A stretch of DNA of 39,480 bases from an uncultured Bacteroidota bacterium (lineage in GTDB: Bacteria; Bacteroidota; Bacteroidia; UKL13-3), in assembly GCA_903883965.1 (NCBI GenBank), contig CAISCU010000032.1, forward strand, positions 5,001 to 44,480, read 5' to 3'. The translations under genes were made by a program, and so were the position numbers. Below the pieces are notes generated by a model. The model was given only the letters and a program-made list of their open reading frames with translations, searched no databases and was not told where the DNA came from. Shown here piece after piece: positions 8,309 to 16,633 of the stretch (its first letter is position 1; each line of letters starts with the position of its first letter).

Positions 8309-9574
8309 CTACAACCTACCATCAACCATGTTTTTGGGAAGTACAGACTTTACGTCATACAACACTGCATTGGGATTCATGATTGATTTAAAGTCAAATA
8401 AATGAAACTCTTTGTGTGAAACCGCATGAATCACCGCATCATACTTTGACAATTCAGCTTGCGGTTTTAAATTTAATCCATATTCGTGCACCACTTCATT
8501 GGCGTCAGCTTGCGGGTCAAATACGTCTACTTCCAATTCGAATTCTCGCAATTCTTGTATGACATCAATCACTTTGGAGTTTCTAAGATCAGGGCAATTT
8601 TCTTTGAAAGTGATTCCCATTACCAATACTTTAGAACCTTTGATGGTTAAATTTTTATGAATCATTAATTTGACAACTTTATTGGCTATGAATTCACCCA
8701 TATTGTCGTTGATTCTTCTACCAGAATGAATAACCTCAGGGTAATAACCTAGGGATTCAGCCTTAGTTGTCAAATAATATGGATCTACTGAGATACAATG
8801 ACCTCCTACCAATCCTGGTTTAAACGGTAAAAAATTAAATTTTGTTCCTGCTGCTTCTAGTACTTCAGTTGTATCTATTTGCATTCGATCAAAAATGAGT
8901 GCCAACTCATTCACAAATGAAATATTTAAATCTCTCTGACAGTTTTCTATGACTTTAGCAGCTTCTGCAACTTTGATACTTGGAGCTAAATAAGTACCCG
9001 CCTTAATGATATGATTGTAAAGAGCATCAACCTCTTCGGCTATTTGTGGATTTGATCCTGATGTGATTTTTTTAATTTTTGTTAATGTTCTTTCTTTGTC
9101 TCCTGGAACAATTCTTTCTGGTGAATAGCCACAATAAAAATCAGTATTGAATTTTAAACCACTTCCCTTTTCTAAAACAGGAACACATTCTTCTTCTGTA
9201 CACCCTGGAAAAACTGTTGATTCATAAATAACAATATCTCCTTTTTTCAAGACCGATGCTACTGTTTTACTTGCAGAAATAAGCGGGTGTAAATCTGGTT
9301 TGTTGTTTTTATCAATGGGAGTAGGAACAGTTACAATAAATATATGAGCAGCTTTTAAATCATTGACTTGATGCGTTAATTTTAATTGAGTAGCAGCAAG
9401 CAATTCAGACTTTTCAGTTTCTAGGGTTCTATCAAAACCTTCCTTTAGTTCTTTGATGCGGTTTTCATAGATATCAAATCCAATGGTATCAGTTATTTTT
9501 CCAAACTCTACTGCAAGTGGTAATCCAACGTAACCCAGTCCTATAATTGCAATTGTTTTTTCATTTTTTACCAT
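8309..9574 (-). CDS. UDP-HexNAc 6-dehydrogenase (WbpO/TviB-type nucleotide-sugar dehydrogenase)
   Basis: NAD-dependent four-electron oxidation of a UDP-N-acetylhexosamine to its uronic acid. The 421-aa protein has the three-domain layout of the UDP-glucose/GDP-mannose dehydrogenase family. The Rossmann loop GLGYVGLPLA is at 12-21. The thiohemiacetal-forming Cys260 sits in GLVGGHCISVDPYYL, and KVAEAAKVIENCQRD occupies residues 201-215. Overall wording is closest to WbpO/TviB (GalNAc uronate) rather than Ugd, but GlcNAc or ManNAc substrates are not excluded. It is the first gene of the minus-strand sugar operon, preceded by a promoter-like element at 9632-9643. Confidence 0.92.
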   Translation of the reverse strand: MVKNEKTIAIIGLGYVGLPLAVEFGKITDTIGFDIYENRIKELKEGFDRTLETEKSELLAATQLKLTHQVNDLKAAHIFIVTVPTPIDKNNKPDLHPLISASKTVASVLKKGDIVIYESTVFPGCTEEECVPVLEKGSGLKFNTDFYCGYSPERIVPGDKERTLTKIKKITSGSNPQIAEEVDALYNHIIKAGTYLAPSIKVAEAAKVIENCQRDLNISFVNELALIFDRMQIDTTEVLEAAGTKFNFLPFKPGLVGGHCISVDPYYLTTKAESLGYYPEVIHSGRRINDNMGEFIANKVVKLMIHKNLTIKGSKVLVMGITFKENCPDLRNSKVIDVIQELREFELEVDVFDPQADANEVVHEYGLNLKPQAELSKYDAVIHAVSHKEFHLFDFKSIMNPNAVLYDVKSVLPKNMVDGRL

Positions 9575-9631
9575 ATTCTTAAAATTTAAAACTAAAATTT
9601 CAGGACCTTTTTTTGACCCTAAATAATAGCT

Positions 9632-9643
9632 TTCAAAGCTAAT
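9632..9643 (-). promoter_or_regulatory. Putative -7 element of the minus-strand sugar operon
   Basis: On the minus strand the sequence ATTAGCTTTGAA contains TAGCTTTG, a match to TAnnTTTG, and is identical over 12 bases to the element before the export operon at 976-987. No clear TTTG lies 19-23 bases upstream, so activator dependence or a chance match remain possible. The element overlaps an inverted repeat centred at 9634. Confidence 0.35.
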
Positions 9644-9849
9644 AAAAAGTTCTGTTTTTTTAAATAGTTTTTGAGCATTAAAAACAAAGGTTTAATACTC
9701 TGAAAATATGAAGATTAAACAAATCATTCACTATTTGTTTTCAATAGTTAAAAGTATTTTAAAAGATATAAAATGCAATAAAAGTTACTGCAATTTAACC
9801 TGTAAAACATCCATTATTCTGACAAATTAATTAAACCAAATACTTTATT

Positions 9850-9882
9850 TTTGACATATTCTAGTTGGGATACTTATATTTG
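9850..9882 (+). promoter_or_regulatory. Bacteroidota-type promoter for the 4,6-dehydratase gene
   Basis: TTTG at 9850-9853 and TATATTTG at 9875-9882 are separated by 21 bases, a good match to the TTTG-N19..21-TAnnTTTG consensus. The predicted start near 9888 leaves about 45 bases of leader before the ATG at 9933. Confidence 0.65.
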
Positions 9883-9932
9883 AATTTTAAATTTCGAAGA
9901 ATAAATAGTAGTTTGCTATCTTCAATCATTCA

Positions 9933-11861
9933 ATGGAATTCCTTAAATTCATATTTACAAAATCGAGTAAAATCCCAAGATGGATTATTTTCTTATTTGA
10001 CATCTCGCTTTGTATCATTGGGTACATACTCTCATTGTTTACTCGATTTAGTTTTTATCCTGTAGCAGACGTTTCTACTCAAATAGTTTTAGCCTTAAGG
10101 GTTTTACCATTGTATATTTTAATCAAAGGTTTTACAATTGGCTATTTCCGCCTACATACCTTTATTATCAGACATACTAGTGTTCAAGACGGGCTTCGGA
10201 TTTTTTATGCCATGTCTACCTCTAGTTTATTGATTTTATTAGCTGATTTCTTTCTGAATATAGCTTTTGGTTCAACTATTACTTTTTTCCCTAAATCTAT
10301 CATATTAATTGATTTCTGCCTTTCAATTTTCTTCTTATCAGCATTTCGTGTTTTTATCAAACTACTTTATATCAGAATCATTGCAAATAACAATTCACAA
10401 ACCATCAATTACGCAATTTATGGTGCGGGAGAATCAGGACTGACTACTAAAAGAAAACTAGAAATGGAGAGCAGAGGAGCCGGAAAAGTAGTCTTATTCT
10501 TTGACGATAGCTCCAATAAATACCGTAAAATGTTAGACGGAGTGAAAATAGTAGACGGTAACAGTCAATTTGAAGAAACCATAAAAAAACACAATATTGA
10601 AAATTTAATCATCGCAATTCCATCTATTACCAAATCAAAAAAACAAGAATTGGCTGAGAAGTGTTTGGCACTGAATATCAATGTAAAAACAATCCCTCCA
10701 ATTGAGAAATGGATCAATGGTGAATTGAGTTTCAATCAAATCAAAGCCATTAAAATTGAAGATTTAATTGAACGCGAAATCATAGAGTTAGACATCACCC
10801 AAATCAACAAACAACTCAACAATAAAGTTGTCATGGTAACTGGTGCTGCTGGTTCTATAGGTTCTGAATTGGTGGTTCAAATTTTAAAATTTAGACCTAA
10901 AAAGGTAATTTGTTTAGATAAATCAGAAGTGAGGTTATATGATTTGGAAGCTCAACTGAAAGTACAAGTTAAAGGAGAACAAAGTCTGTCAATTGAAATA
11001 GTTTTGGCTGATATTACAAATTATGCAAGATTAAAAAGCCTTTTTGAACAATACAGACCTGAAATCATCTATCATGCTGCAGCATACAAACATGTTCCTT
11101 TAATGGAGGAAAACCCAAGTGAAGCTGTATGGGTAAATGTAAAAGGTACCAAGACCCTTGCAGATACTGCGGTAGAGTTTGGTGTCAGTAAATTTGTAAT
11201 GGTAAGTACAGACAAGGCTGTCAACCCTACAAATGTGATGGGAGCTAGTAAGAGAATTGCAGAAATTTATGTTCAATCTTTGTTCAATGAAATCAAAGAC
11301 AAAGGAAAAAACACTCAATTTATAACAACCCGTTTTGGGAATGTATTGGGATCTAGTGGTTCTGTTATTCCTAGATTTAGAAAACAAATTGAAGAAGGCG
11401 GCCCTATTACAGTGACACACCCAGATATTACTAGGTATTTTATGACAATTCCAGAAGCCAGTCAATTGGTTTTAGAAGCGGGCCACATGGGACAAGGTGG
11501 TGAAATTTTTATCTTTGATATGGGGAATTCTACCAAAATCATTGATTTAGCAAAAAAAATGGTAAAACTTTCTGGTTTAACTTTAGGCAAGGACATTCAA
11601 ATAGTTTATACTGGATTAAGACCCGGTGAAAAAATTTACGAAGAACTGCTCAATGATGGAGAAAACACGTTGCCTACTCATCACCATAAAATCATGATTG
11701 GTAAAGTGAGACAATATCACTTTGAGACAGTTTCGGAACATGTCAATGAATTGATTGCACTTTATGAGAATCAGAATATGATGGAAATTGTTTCAAAAAT
11801 GAAAACAATTGTTCCTGAATTTAAGAGTAAGAACTCCATTTATGAACAATTAGACCAATAA
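9933..11861 (+). CDS. Membrane-bound UDP-HexNAc 4,6-dehydratase (WbpM/PglF/CapD-like)
   Basis: Catalyses 4,6-dehydration of UDP-GlcNAc-type sugars to the 4-keto-6-deoxy intermediate. The 642-aa protein has four N-terminal membrane helices (about residues 20-150), a CoA-binding-like Rossmann domain starting YGAGESG (about 168), and the catalytic SDR domain with GAAGSIG at 304-310. The catalytic triad is Ser425, Met436 and Lys440 (NVMGASK): Met replaces the usual SDR Tyr, as in the characterised WbpM/PglF group. HAAAYKHVPLMEENP and TRFGNVLGSSGSVIPRF are further family signatures. It is a single-gene unit with its own promoter, facing away from the sugar operon, and would feed the reductase at 5418. 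ATG 9933 is followed directly by the first helix region. Confidence 0.94.
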   Translation: MEFLKFIFTKSSKIPRWIIFLFDISLCIIGYILSLFTRFSFYPVADVSTQIVLALRVLPLYILIKGFTIGYFRLHTFIIRHTSVQDGLRIFYAMSTSSLLILLADFFLNIAFGSTITFFPKSIILIDFCLSIFFLSAFRVFIKLLYIRIIANNNSQTINYAIYGAGESGLTTKRKLEMESRGAGKVVLFFDDSSNKYRKMLDGVKIVDGNSQFEETIKKHNIENLIIAIPSITKSKKQELAEKCLALNINVKTIPPIEKWINGELSFNQIKAIKIEDLIEREIIELDITQINKQLNNKVVMVTGAAGSIGSELVVQILKFRPKKVICLDKSEVRLYDLEAQLKVQVKGEQSLSIEIVLADITNYARLKSLFEQYRPEIIYHAAAYKHVPLMEENPSEAVWVNVKGTKTLADTAVEFGVSKFVMVSTDKAVNPTNVMGASKRIAEIYVQSLFNEIKDKGKNTQFITTRFGNVLGSSGSVIPRFRKQIEEGGPITVTHPDITRYFMTIPEASQLVLEAGHMGQGGEIFIFDMGNSTKIIDLAKKMVKLSGLTLGKDIQIVYTGLRPGEKIYEELLNDGENTLPTHHHKIMIGKVRQYHFETVSEHVNELIALYENQNMMEIVSKMKTIVPEFKSKNSIYEQLDQ

Positions 11862-12009
11862 ATACCGCTATTCTTGTACTAAATATTGTACCCATTCATT
11901 TTTTTGAATTGAAGCTCTTGGTAATTACCACTCAACTAATCTCCTAAAAAACAAATATTTAAATCTACTCTACGCTACAACTCGGCTTTGAATTTGAATT
12001 TTAGAAAGT

Positions 12010-12029
12010 ATCTAAATAGATTTTTTTTT
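12010..12029 (+). terminator. Weak terminator-like palindrome before the act operon
   Basis: ATCTAAATAGAT (12010-12021) is followed by an eight-T tract. The stem is only five AT-rich pairs, so termination would be weak. The rest of the 294-bp gap 11862-12155 shows no gene. The palindrome CAAAGCTTTG (12112-12121) lies about 35 bp before the actA start but lacks a properly spaced -33 element. Confidence 0.3.
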
Positions 12030-12155
12030 ACACAAGGCTTTTAGCAAAAAGAATTCATATTATATTCGCAGCAGTGTTCCAAATTGTCTGAGTTAAATCG
12101 TTACTATTTGACAAAGCTTTGACAGAACTCAAACTAACAGAAAATCATTATATAA

Positions 12156-13448
12156 ATGAAGATTTATCGATTACTCGCATTTGTTGTTATTTTTGTTTTC
12201 TCACTGAATTCAGTTTTGGCAGATGCCACTGAAGGAGAAAAAATTTTTAAAGCCAATTGTACGGCTTGCCATGCTATCAACGATAAAATTGTTGGTCCAG
12301 CACTAAAGGATGTTCACAAAAGAAGAAATCCTGAATGGTTATTGAAATGGATTAAAAATTCTCAAGCACTTATTAAATCAGGTGATGCCACTGCCGTTGC
12401 TTTGTATAAAGAAAACAACGAGTCGGTAATGACCTCTTTTGAACAATTGAGTGATGCTGAAATTAAATCTATCATTGAATACGTTCAAAAAGAAAGTGAA
12501 CAGCCTGCACAAACTGCTGCAACTGCAAGTGTAAGTGGTACTGGAACAGGCAAATCTGAAGCAAGTTCTAATTCTGGTAGCTTTTACAATCAAACCACAT
12601 TCTTTGCTTTGATAGTAATGACTTTCATATTATTGGTGTTGTTGTTCATCATTAATAAAGTTAAAAAAGTAGTTGATGAATTGCATGCTCAAAAATTCCC
12701 TGCAACTGAAGGTAGTTCTGAAGAGACAGTAGTTTCTTGGAAACAAAATAAAGCGAGCTTTAGGTATAAATTATTCGTAAAACACCCAGTTGTAGGTACA
12801 TTGGTTGTATCGTTGGTATTTATGTTGGTATTTGGATTGTATGGTTTTGATTACGGCAATAAATACATTGGGGTTCAAAAAGGTTATGCTCCTGAACAAC
12901 CAATTAAATACTCTCATGAATTGCATGCAGGTACCTATAAAATAAATTGTTTGTATTGTCACAATGGTGCCGATAAAGGCAAACAAGCCTCAATTCCTTC
13001 GCCAAGTACTTGTATGAACTGTCACATGCATGTTCAAGCAAAAGAAAAGTACAATGGTTCAGTATCTCCTGAAATTCAAAAAATATACAATGCAGTTGGT
13101 TGGGATGCTGAAAAAAGAGCATACGACCCAAGCAAAGAAAAAACCCCAATTAAATGGGTTCGTATACACAACTTGCCTGATCATGCCTATTTTAACCATG
13201 CACAACACGTAAAAATTGGTAAAGTTGAATGTCAAGCATGTCATGGACCGATTGAAAAAATGCCTGTGGTTTCACAACAAAGAAGTTTACAAATGGGATG
13301 GTGTATCAATTGTCACCGCGAAGCCAAAGTGGACGTAGCAAACAACAGTTACTATGAAAAATTACATGCTAAATTAAAATTAGATGGAAAAAGCATGGTA
13401 ACAGTAGCTCAAAACGGTGGTTTAGAGTGTGGAAAATGCCACTATTAA
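12156..13448 (+). CDS. actA: Alternative complex III subunit ActA, multihaem cytochrome c with N-terminal monohaem domain
   Basis: Periplasmic electron-transfer subunit of the quinol:cytochrome c oxidoreductase ACIII (430 aa). A signal peptide ends near residue 22. A small cytochrome c domain follows, with C35-x2-C38-H39 and a likely Met ligand in SVMTSFEQLSD (about residue 91). Two hydrophobic helices lie at about 148-168 and 212-230. The C-terminal part carries five CxxCH motifs (CLYCH, CMNCH, CQACH, CINCH, CGKCH), which is the classical pentahaem ActA. That makes six predicted c-type haems in one chain. It is the first gene of actABCDEF, 39 bp before actB. ActA described from Rhodothermus is pentahaem; I believe N-terminal fusions occur in other Bacteroidota, but cannot check here. 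Confidence 0.93.
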   Translation: MKIYRLLAFVVIFVFSLNSVLADATEGEKIFKANCTACHAINDKIVGPALKDVHKRRNPEWLLKWIKNSQALIKSGDATAVALYKENNESVMTSFEQLSDAEIKSIIEYVQKESEQPAQTAATASVSGTGTGKSEASSNSGSFYNQTTFFALIVMTFILLVLLFIINKVKKVVDELHAQKFPATEGSSEETVVSWKQNKASFRYKLFVKHPVVGTLVVSLVFMLVFGLYGFDYGNKYIGVQKGYAPEQPIKYSHELHAGTYKINCLYCHNGADKGKQASIPSPSTCMNCHMHVQAKEKYNGSVSPEIQKIYNAVGWDAEKRAYDPSKEKTPIKWVRIHNLPDHAYFNHAQHVKIGKVECQACHGPIEKMPVVSQQRSLQMGWCINCHREAKVDVANNSYYEKLHAKLKLDGKSMVTVAQNGGLECGKCHY

Positions 13449-13487
13449 TCAGTTTCATAGACCAATTTAAAACGAAAATTAATTTCA

Positions 13488-16400
13488 ATGGAAAATAAAA
13501 ATAATTACTGGAAAGGTATTGAGGAGTTAAACAAGGATCCTCAGTTTTTACAGCATAAAAGAAATGAATTTGCTGAAGGAATTCCTTTAGATGATGTTTT
13601 TTCAGAAGAAGATGGCGGATTAAATGCCAACAGACGTGACTTTTTAAAATATTTTGGATTTGGAATTTCAGCAGTTGCATTAGCTGCTTGTAACAAAACT
13701 CCAATTAAAAATGCAATTCCTTACATTGTAAAACCTGAGAACATCACTCCAGGTATACCTAATTACTATGCGAGTACTTGTAATGCTTGTGCCGCTAACT
13801 GTAGTATTTTAGTTAAGACAAGAGAAGGAAGGCCAATTAAAATTGAAGGTAACAACGACTCTCCTGTATTTAAAGGGGCTGTTTGTGCAACTGGACAAGG
13901 TGCTTTATTAGGTTTATATGACAACGATAGGTTTCATGCACCACAAATTGCTGGCGCAGAATCTACATGGGAAGCGATTGATGCTGAAATTAAAAACGCA
14001 TTGAGCTCAGCTGCTAACATTCGTTTAGTCACTAAAACCACCAATAGTCCATCTGGTAAAAAAGCTATTGCTGAATTCACTGCAAAATACCCTTCTACCA
14101 AACATATCCAATTTGAAGCATTTTCATTGGGTTCTATTGCTGAATCTAACCAAATTGCATTTGGTAAAAATGTGATTCCAGGTTACCGTTTTGATTTGGC
14201 TAAAGTGATCGTTTCTTTTGGTGCAGATTTCTTAGGTACTTGGATCTCTCCTACTGAATATACTAAACAATGGTCTTCAAACAGAACTCCAGAGAAAAAA
14301 GGAATGAGCCGTCATATTCAGTTTGAATCTCACCTTTCTTTGACTGGTTCTAATGCTGATGTGCGCTATCCAATTAAACCATCTTCTGAAGGTGTATATT
14401 TGATTAGTTTATACAACAAAGTTGCTGCATTAGCTGGAGCTCCATCATTAGGGAATATGCCTACTGTAGAATTGCCATTGAACATGATTGAAATTACTGC
14501 CAAAGAATTATGGGCAGCTAAAGGTGCTTCATTGGTTGTTTCTGGATCAAACAATTTAGACCATCAATTACTGGTAAATGCTATTAATAGTTTATTGAAT
14601 AATATAGGTTCTACTGTTGATTTAGATAATTACAGTAACCAACATTTTAGCAACGACGCTGCTTTTGAAACTTTGGTGAGTGATTTGAATTCAGGTTCAG
14701 TAGATACTGTTATTTTCTGGGATGTAAATCCAGTTTATGCATACTACAATTCAACTAAACTGGTTGAAGGAATTAAAAAAGCTAAAACAACCATCAGCTC
14801 TAATAGCAGTTTAGACGAAACATCTGAATTGTGTAAATACCATGTACCAGCAAATCATTTCTTGGAATCATGGAATGACAATGAGCCTAAAGCTGGTTAT
14901 TTTGCATTGACTCAACCAACCATTTCTCCTGTTTTCAATACCAGACAAATGGAAGAAAGTTTATTGAGATGGGCAGATAACAATACTGCTTACTACGATT
15001 ATATCCGTTCTAATTGGAAAGGTGTATTGAGTAACGAAGCTGGTTTTGAAGATGCATGGATTAAGAGTTTACATGATGGATTTTACATGTTACCAGCTAA
15101 AACAGCTACTGCTGCAAAAGCTAATTTAGATTTGAGCTCAACAGTAAATACTGCTTATAGTTTGTATACCGCTTCAAAAACCAATTTAGAAGTTAGACTT
15201 TATTCAAAAGTTGGTGTAAGAGATGGTTCACATGCAAATAATCCTTGGTTACAAGAATTACCGGATCCAATTAGTAAAGTAACTTGGGACAACTATGCCA
15301 ACATTAGCAAAGCAACTGCTGATTCAATAGGAGTAAAAGACGGTGACTTGATTCACATCAGTTCTAAAGCAGGTAAAATCGAATCTATTCCTGTATTGGT
15401 TCAACCTGGTCAGCCTAACAATACCATTGCAATTGCAGTAGGTTATGGCCGTACTTCTGGAGGAAGAGTAGCAAAAAATGTAGGTAAAAATGTTTACCAA
15501 TTGGCTGCATTCATGAATAAATCAGTTCAATTCAGCAATGCTTCAATTACAATTGAAAAAGCTGAAGGAAACTACGAGTTGGCTCAAACCCAAACTCACC
15601 ATACCATTGAAGGAAGAGCTTTGATTAAAGAAGCATCATTAAATGAATATTTAAAAGATGCAAAAGCTGGTAACCATGACCACCATGCTATTTTAAAAGA
15701 AAATGGCAACTTATTAACCTTGTGGGGTGAACATGACAGCAAAGGACACAAATGGACTATGGCTGTAGATTTAAATAAATGTACTGGTTGTGGTGCCTGT
15801 GTAGTTGCTTGTAATGCTGAAAACAATGTTCCAGTTGTTGGAAGAGCTGAGGTATTGAAGCGCAGAGAAATGCATTGGATCAGAATTGACCGCTACTACC
15901 GTTTCAGAAACAAAGAAAATAACAACATTAGCAAAGAGAAAGAATACAACAATCCTGAAACAGGTGTTGATTTCGAAAATGTAAGTGTCGTTCACCAACC
16001 ATTGATGTGTCAACATTGCGGACACGCACCATGTGAAACTGTATGTCCTGTATTGGCTACTGTTCATAGCAGTGAAGGCTTAAACCACATGGCATACAAC
16101 CGTTGCGTAGGTACCCGTTATTGCGCAAATAACTGTCCTTATAAAGTGCGTCGTTTCAACTGGTTCAAATACCGCGAAAACGACCAATTTGATTTCAATT
16201 TCAACAACGATCTTGGAAGAATGGTAATTAACCCTGATGTTACTGTAAGGTCTAGAGGGGTAATGGAAAAATGTTCTTTCTGTGTTCAAAGAATTCAAGC
16301 TGGTAAATTAACAGCTAAATTAGAAAACAGAACCATTAAAGACGGCGATGTAAAAACTGCTTGTCAACAAACATGTCCTGCAGATGCGATTGTTTTCGGA

Positions 16401-16613
16401 GACATCCACGATCCAGAAAGTAATGTTGCCAAACATTTCCAAAATGAAAGAGGTTTCTTCTTATTGGATGAATACAATGTTCAACCATCTGTGACTTATT
16501 TAACAAAAATTAGAAATGTAGATGAAAATTTGGTTGCTGAAGAACACCATGCAGCAAAACACAAAAATGAAGCTACTCAAGAATCACATCAACATTCAGA
16601 ATCAAAATCATAA
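13488..16613 (+). CDS. actB: Alternative complex III subunit ActB, molybdopterin-oxidoreductase-like and ferredoxin-like iron-sulfur protein
   Basis: Periplasm-side iron-sulfur subunit (1041 aa) that carries electrons from the quinol site toward the haems. The N-terminus has a twin-arginine-type motif (Arg49-Arg50, RRDFLKYFGF) followed by a lipobox-like LAAC with Cys68. The molybdopterin-oxidoreductase-like half retains Cys98, Cys101, Cys105 and Cys133. The C-terminal ferredoxin-like half has four clusters: C765/768/771/775, C841/844/849/853, C873/879/883 and C929/932/959/963. In the third set Thr876 replaces the second Cys, as expected for the single [3Fe-4S] centre of ACIII. The very C-terminus is rich in His, Lys and Glu. 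It is spaced 20 bp from actC. The molybdopterin-like half is not expected to bind molybdenum in this family. Confidence 0.96.
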   Translation: MENKNNYWKGIEELNKDPQFLQHKRNEFAEGIPLDDVFSEEDGGLNANRRDFLKYFGFGISAVALAACNKTPIKNAIPYIVKPENITPGIPNYYASTCNACAANCSILVKTREGRPIKIEGNNDSPVFKGAVCATGQGALLGLYDNDRFHAPQIAGAESTWEAIDAEIKNALSSAANIRLVTKTTNSPSGKKAIAEFTAKYPSTKHIQFEAFSLGSIAESNQIAFGKNVIPGYRFDLAKVIVSFGADFLGTWISPTEYTKQWSSNRTPEKKGMSRHIQFESHLSLTGSNADVRYPIKPSSEGVYLISLYNKVAALAGAPSLGNMPTVELPLNMIEITAKELWAAKGASLVVSGSNNLDHQLLVNAINSLLNNIGSTVDLDNYSNQHFSNDAAFETLVSDLNSGSVDTVIFWDVNPVYAYYNSTKLVEGIKKAKTTISSNSSLDETSELCKYHVPANHFLESWNDNEPKAGYFALTQPTISPVFNTRQMEESLLRWADNNTAYYDYIRSNWKGVLSNEAGFEDAWIKSLHDGFYMLPAKTATAAKANLDLSSTVNTAYSLYTASKTNLEVRLYSKVGVRDGSHANNPWLQELPDPISKVTWDNYANISKATADSIGVKDGDLIHISSKAGKIESIPVLVQPGQPNNTIAIAVGYGRTSGGRVAKNVGKNVYQLAAFMNKSVQFSNASITIEKAEGNYELAQTQTHHTIEGRALIKEASLNEYLKDAKAGNHDHHAILKENGNLLTLWGEHDSKGHKWTMAVDLNKCTGCGACVVACNAENNVPVVGRAEVLKRREMHWIRIDRYYRFRNKENNNISKEKEYNNPETGVDFENVSVVHQPLMCQHCGHAPCETVCPVLATVHSSEGLNHMAYNRCVGTRYCANNCPYKVRRFNWFKYRENDQFDFNFNNDLGRMVINPDVTVRSRGVMEKCSFCVQRIQAGKLTAKLENRTIKDGDVKTACQQTCPADAIVFGDIHDPESNVAKHFQNERGFFLLDEYNVQPSVTYLTKIRNVDENLVAEEHHAAKHKNEATQESHQHSESKS

Positions 16614-16633
16614 TCAGAAAACTGCACTAGCAC

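Larger units (their letters stand above)
9575..9932. other. Divergent intergenic region with two promoter-like elements
   Basis: This 358-bp AT-rich gap separates the minus-strand sugar operon from the plus-strand 4,6-dehydratase gene. It contains a -7-like element for the left operon (9632-9643, minus) that lies inside the 15-base palindrome TAGCTTTCAAAGCTA (9627-9641), and a good promoter for the right gene (9850-9882, plus). I see no convincing small gene or RNA structure in the rest. Confidence 0.6.

Noticed and set aside
9865-10065. Plus-strand open frame overlapping the 4,6-dehydratase start
   Set aside because: No family features; it begins between the promoter -33 and -7 elements and overlaps a well-supported gene.
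11100-11465. Minus-strand open frame of 121 codons
   Set aside because: It lies fully inside the catalytic domain of the 4,6-dehydratase on the opposite strand and shows no recognisable protein features.
12112-12121. CAAAGCTTTG as the act operon promoter or operator
   Set aside because: The -7 match has A instead of the first T and there is no TTTG at a usable distance; a 10-base palindrome of this composition is not rare.
12378-13704. Several minus-strand open frames opposite actA and the start of actB
   Set aside because: They are antisense shadows of Cys- and Lys-rich coding sequence; haem and iron-sulfur motifs establish the plus strand.
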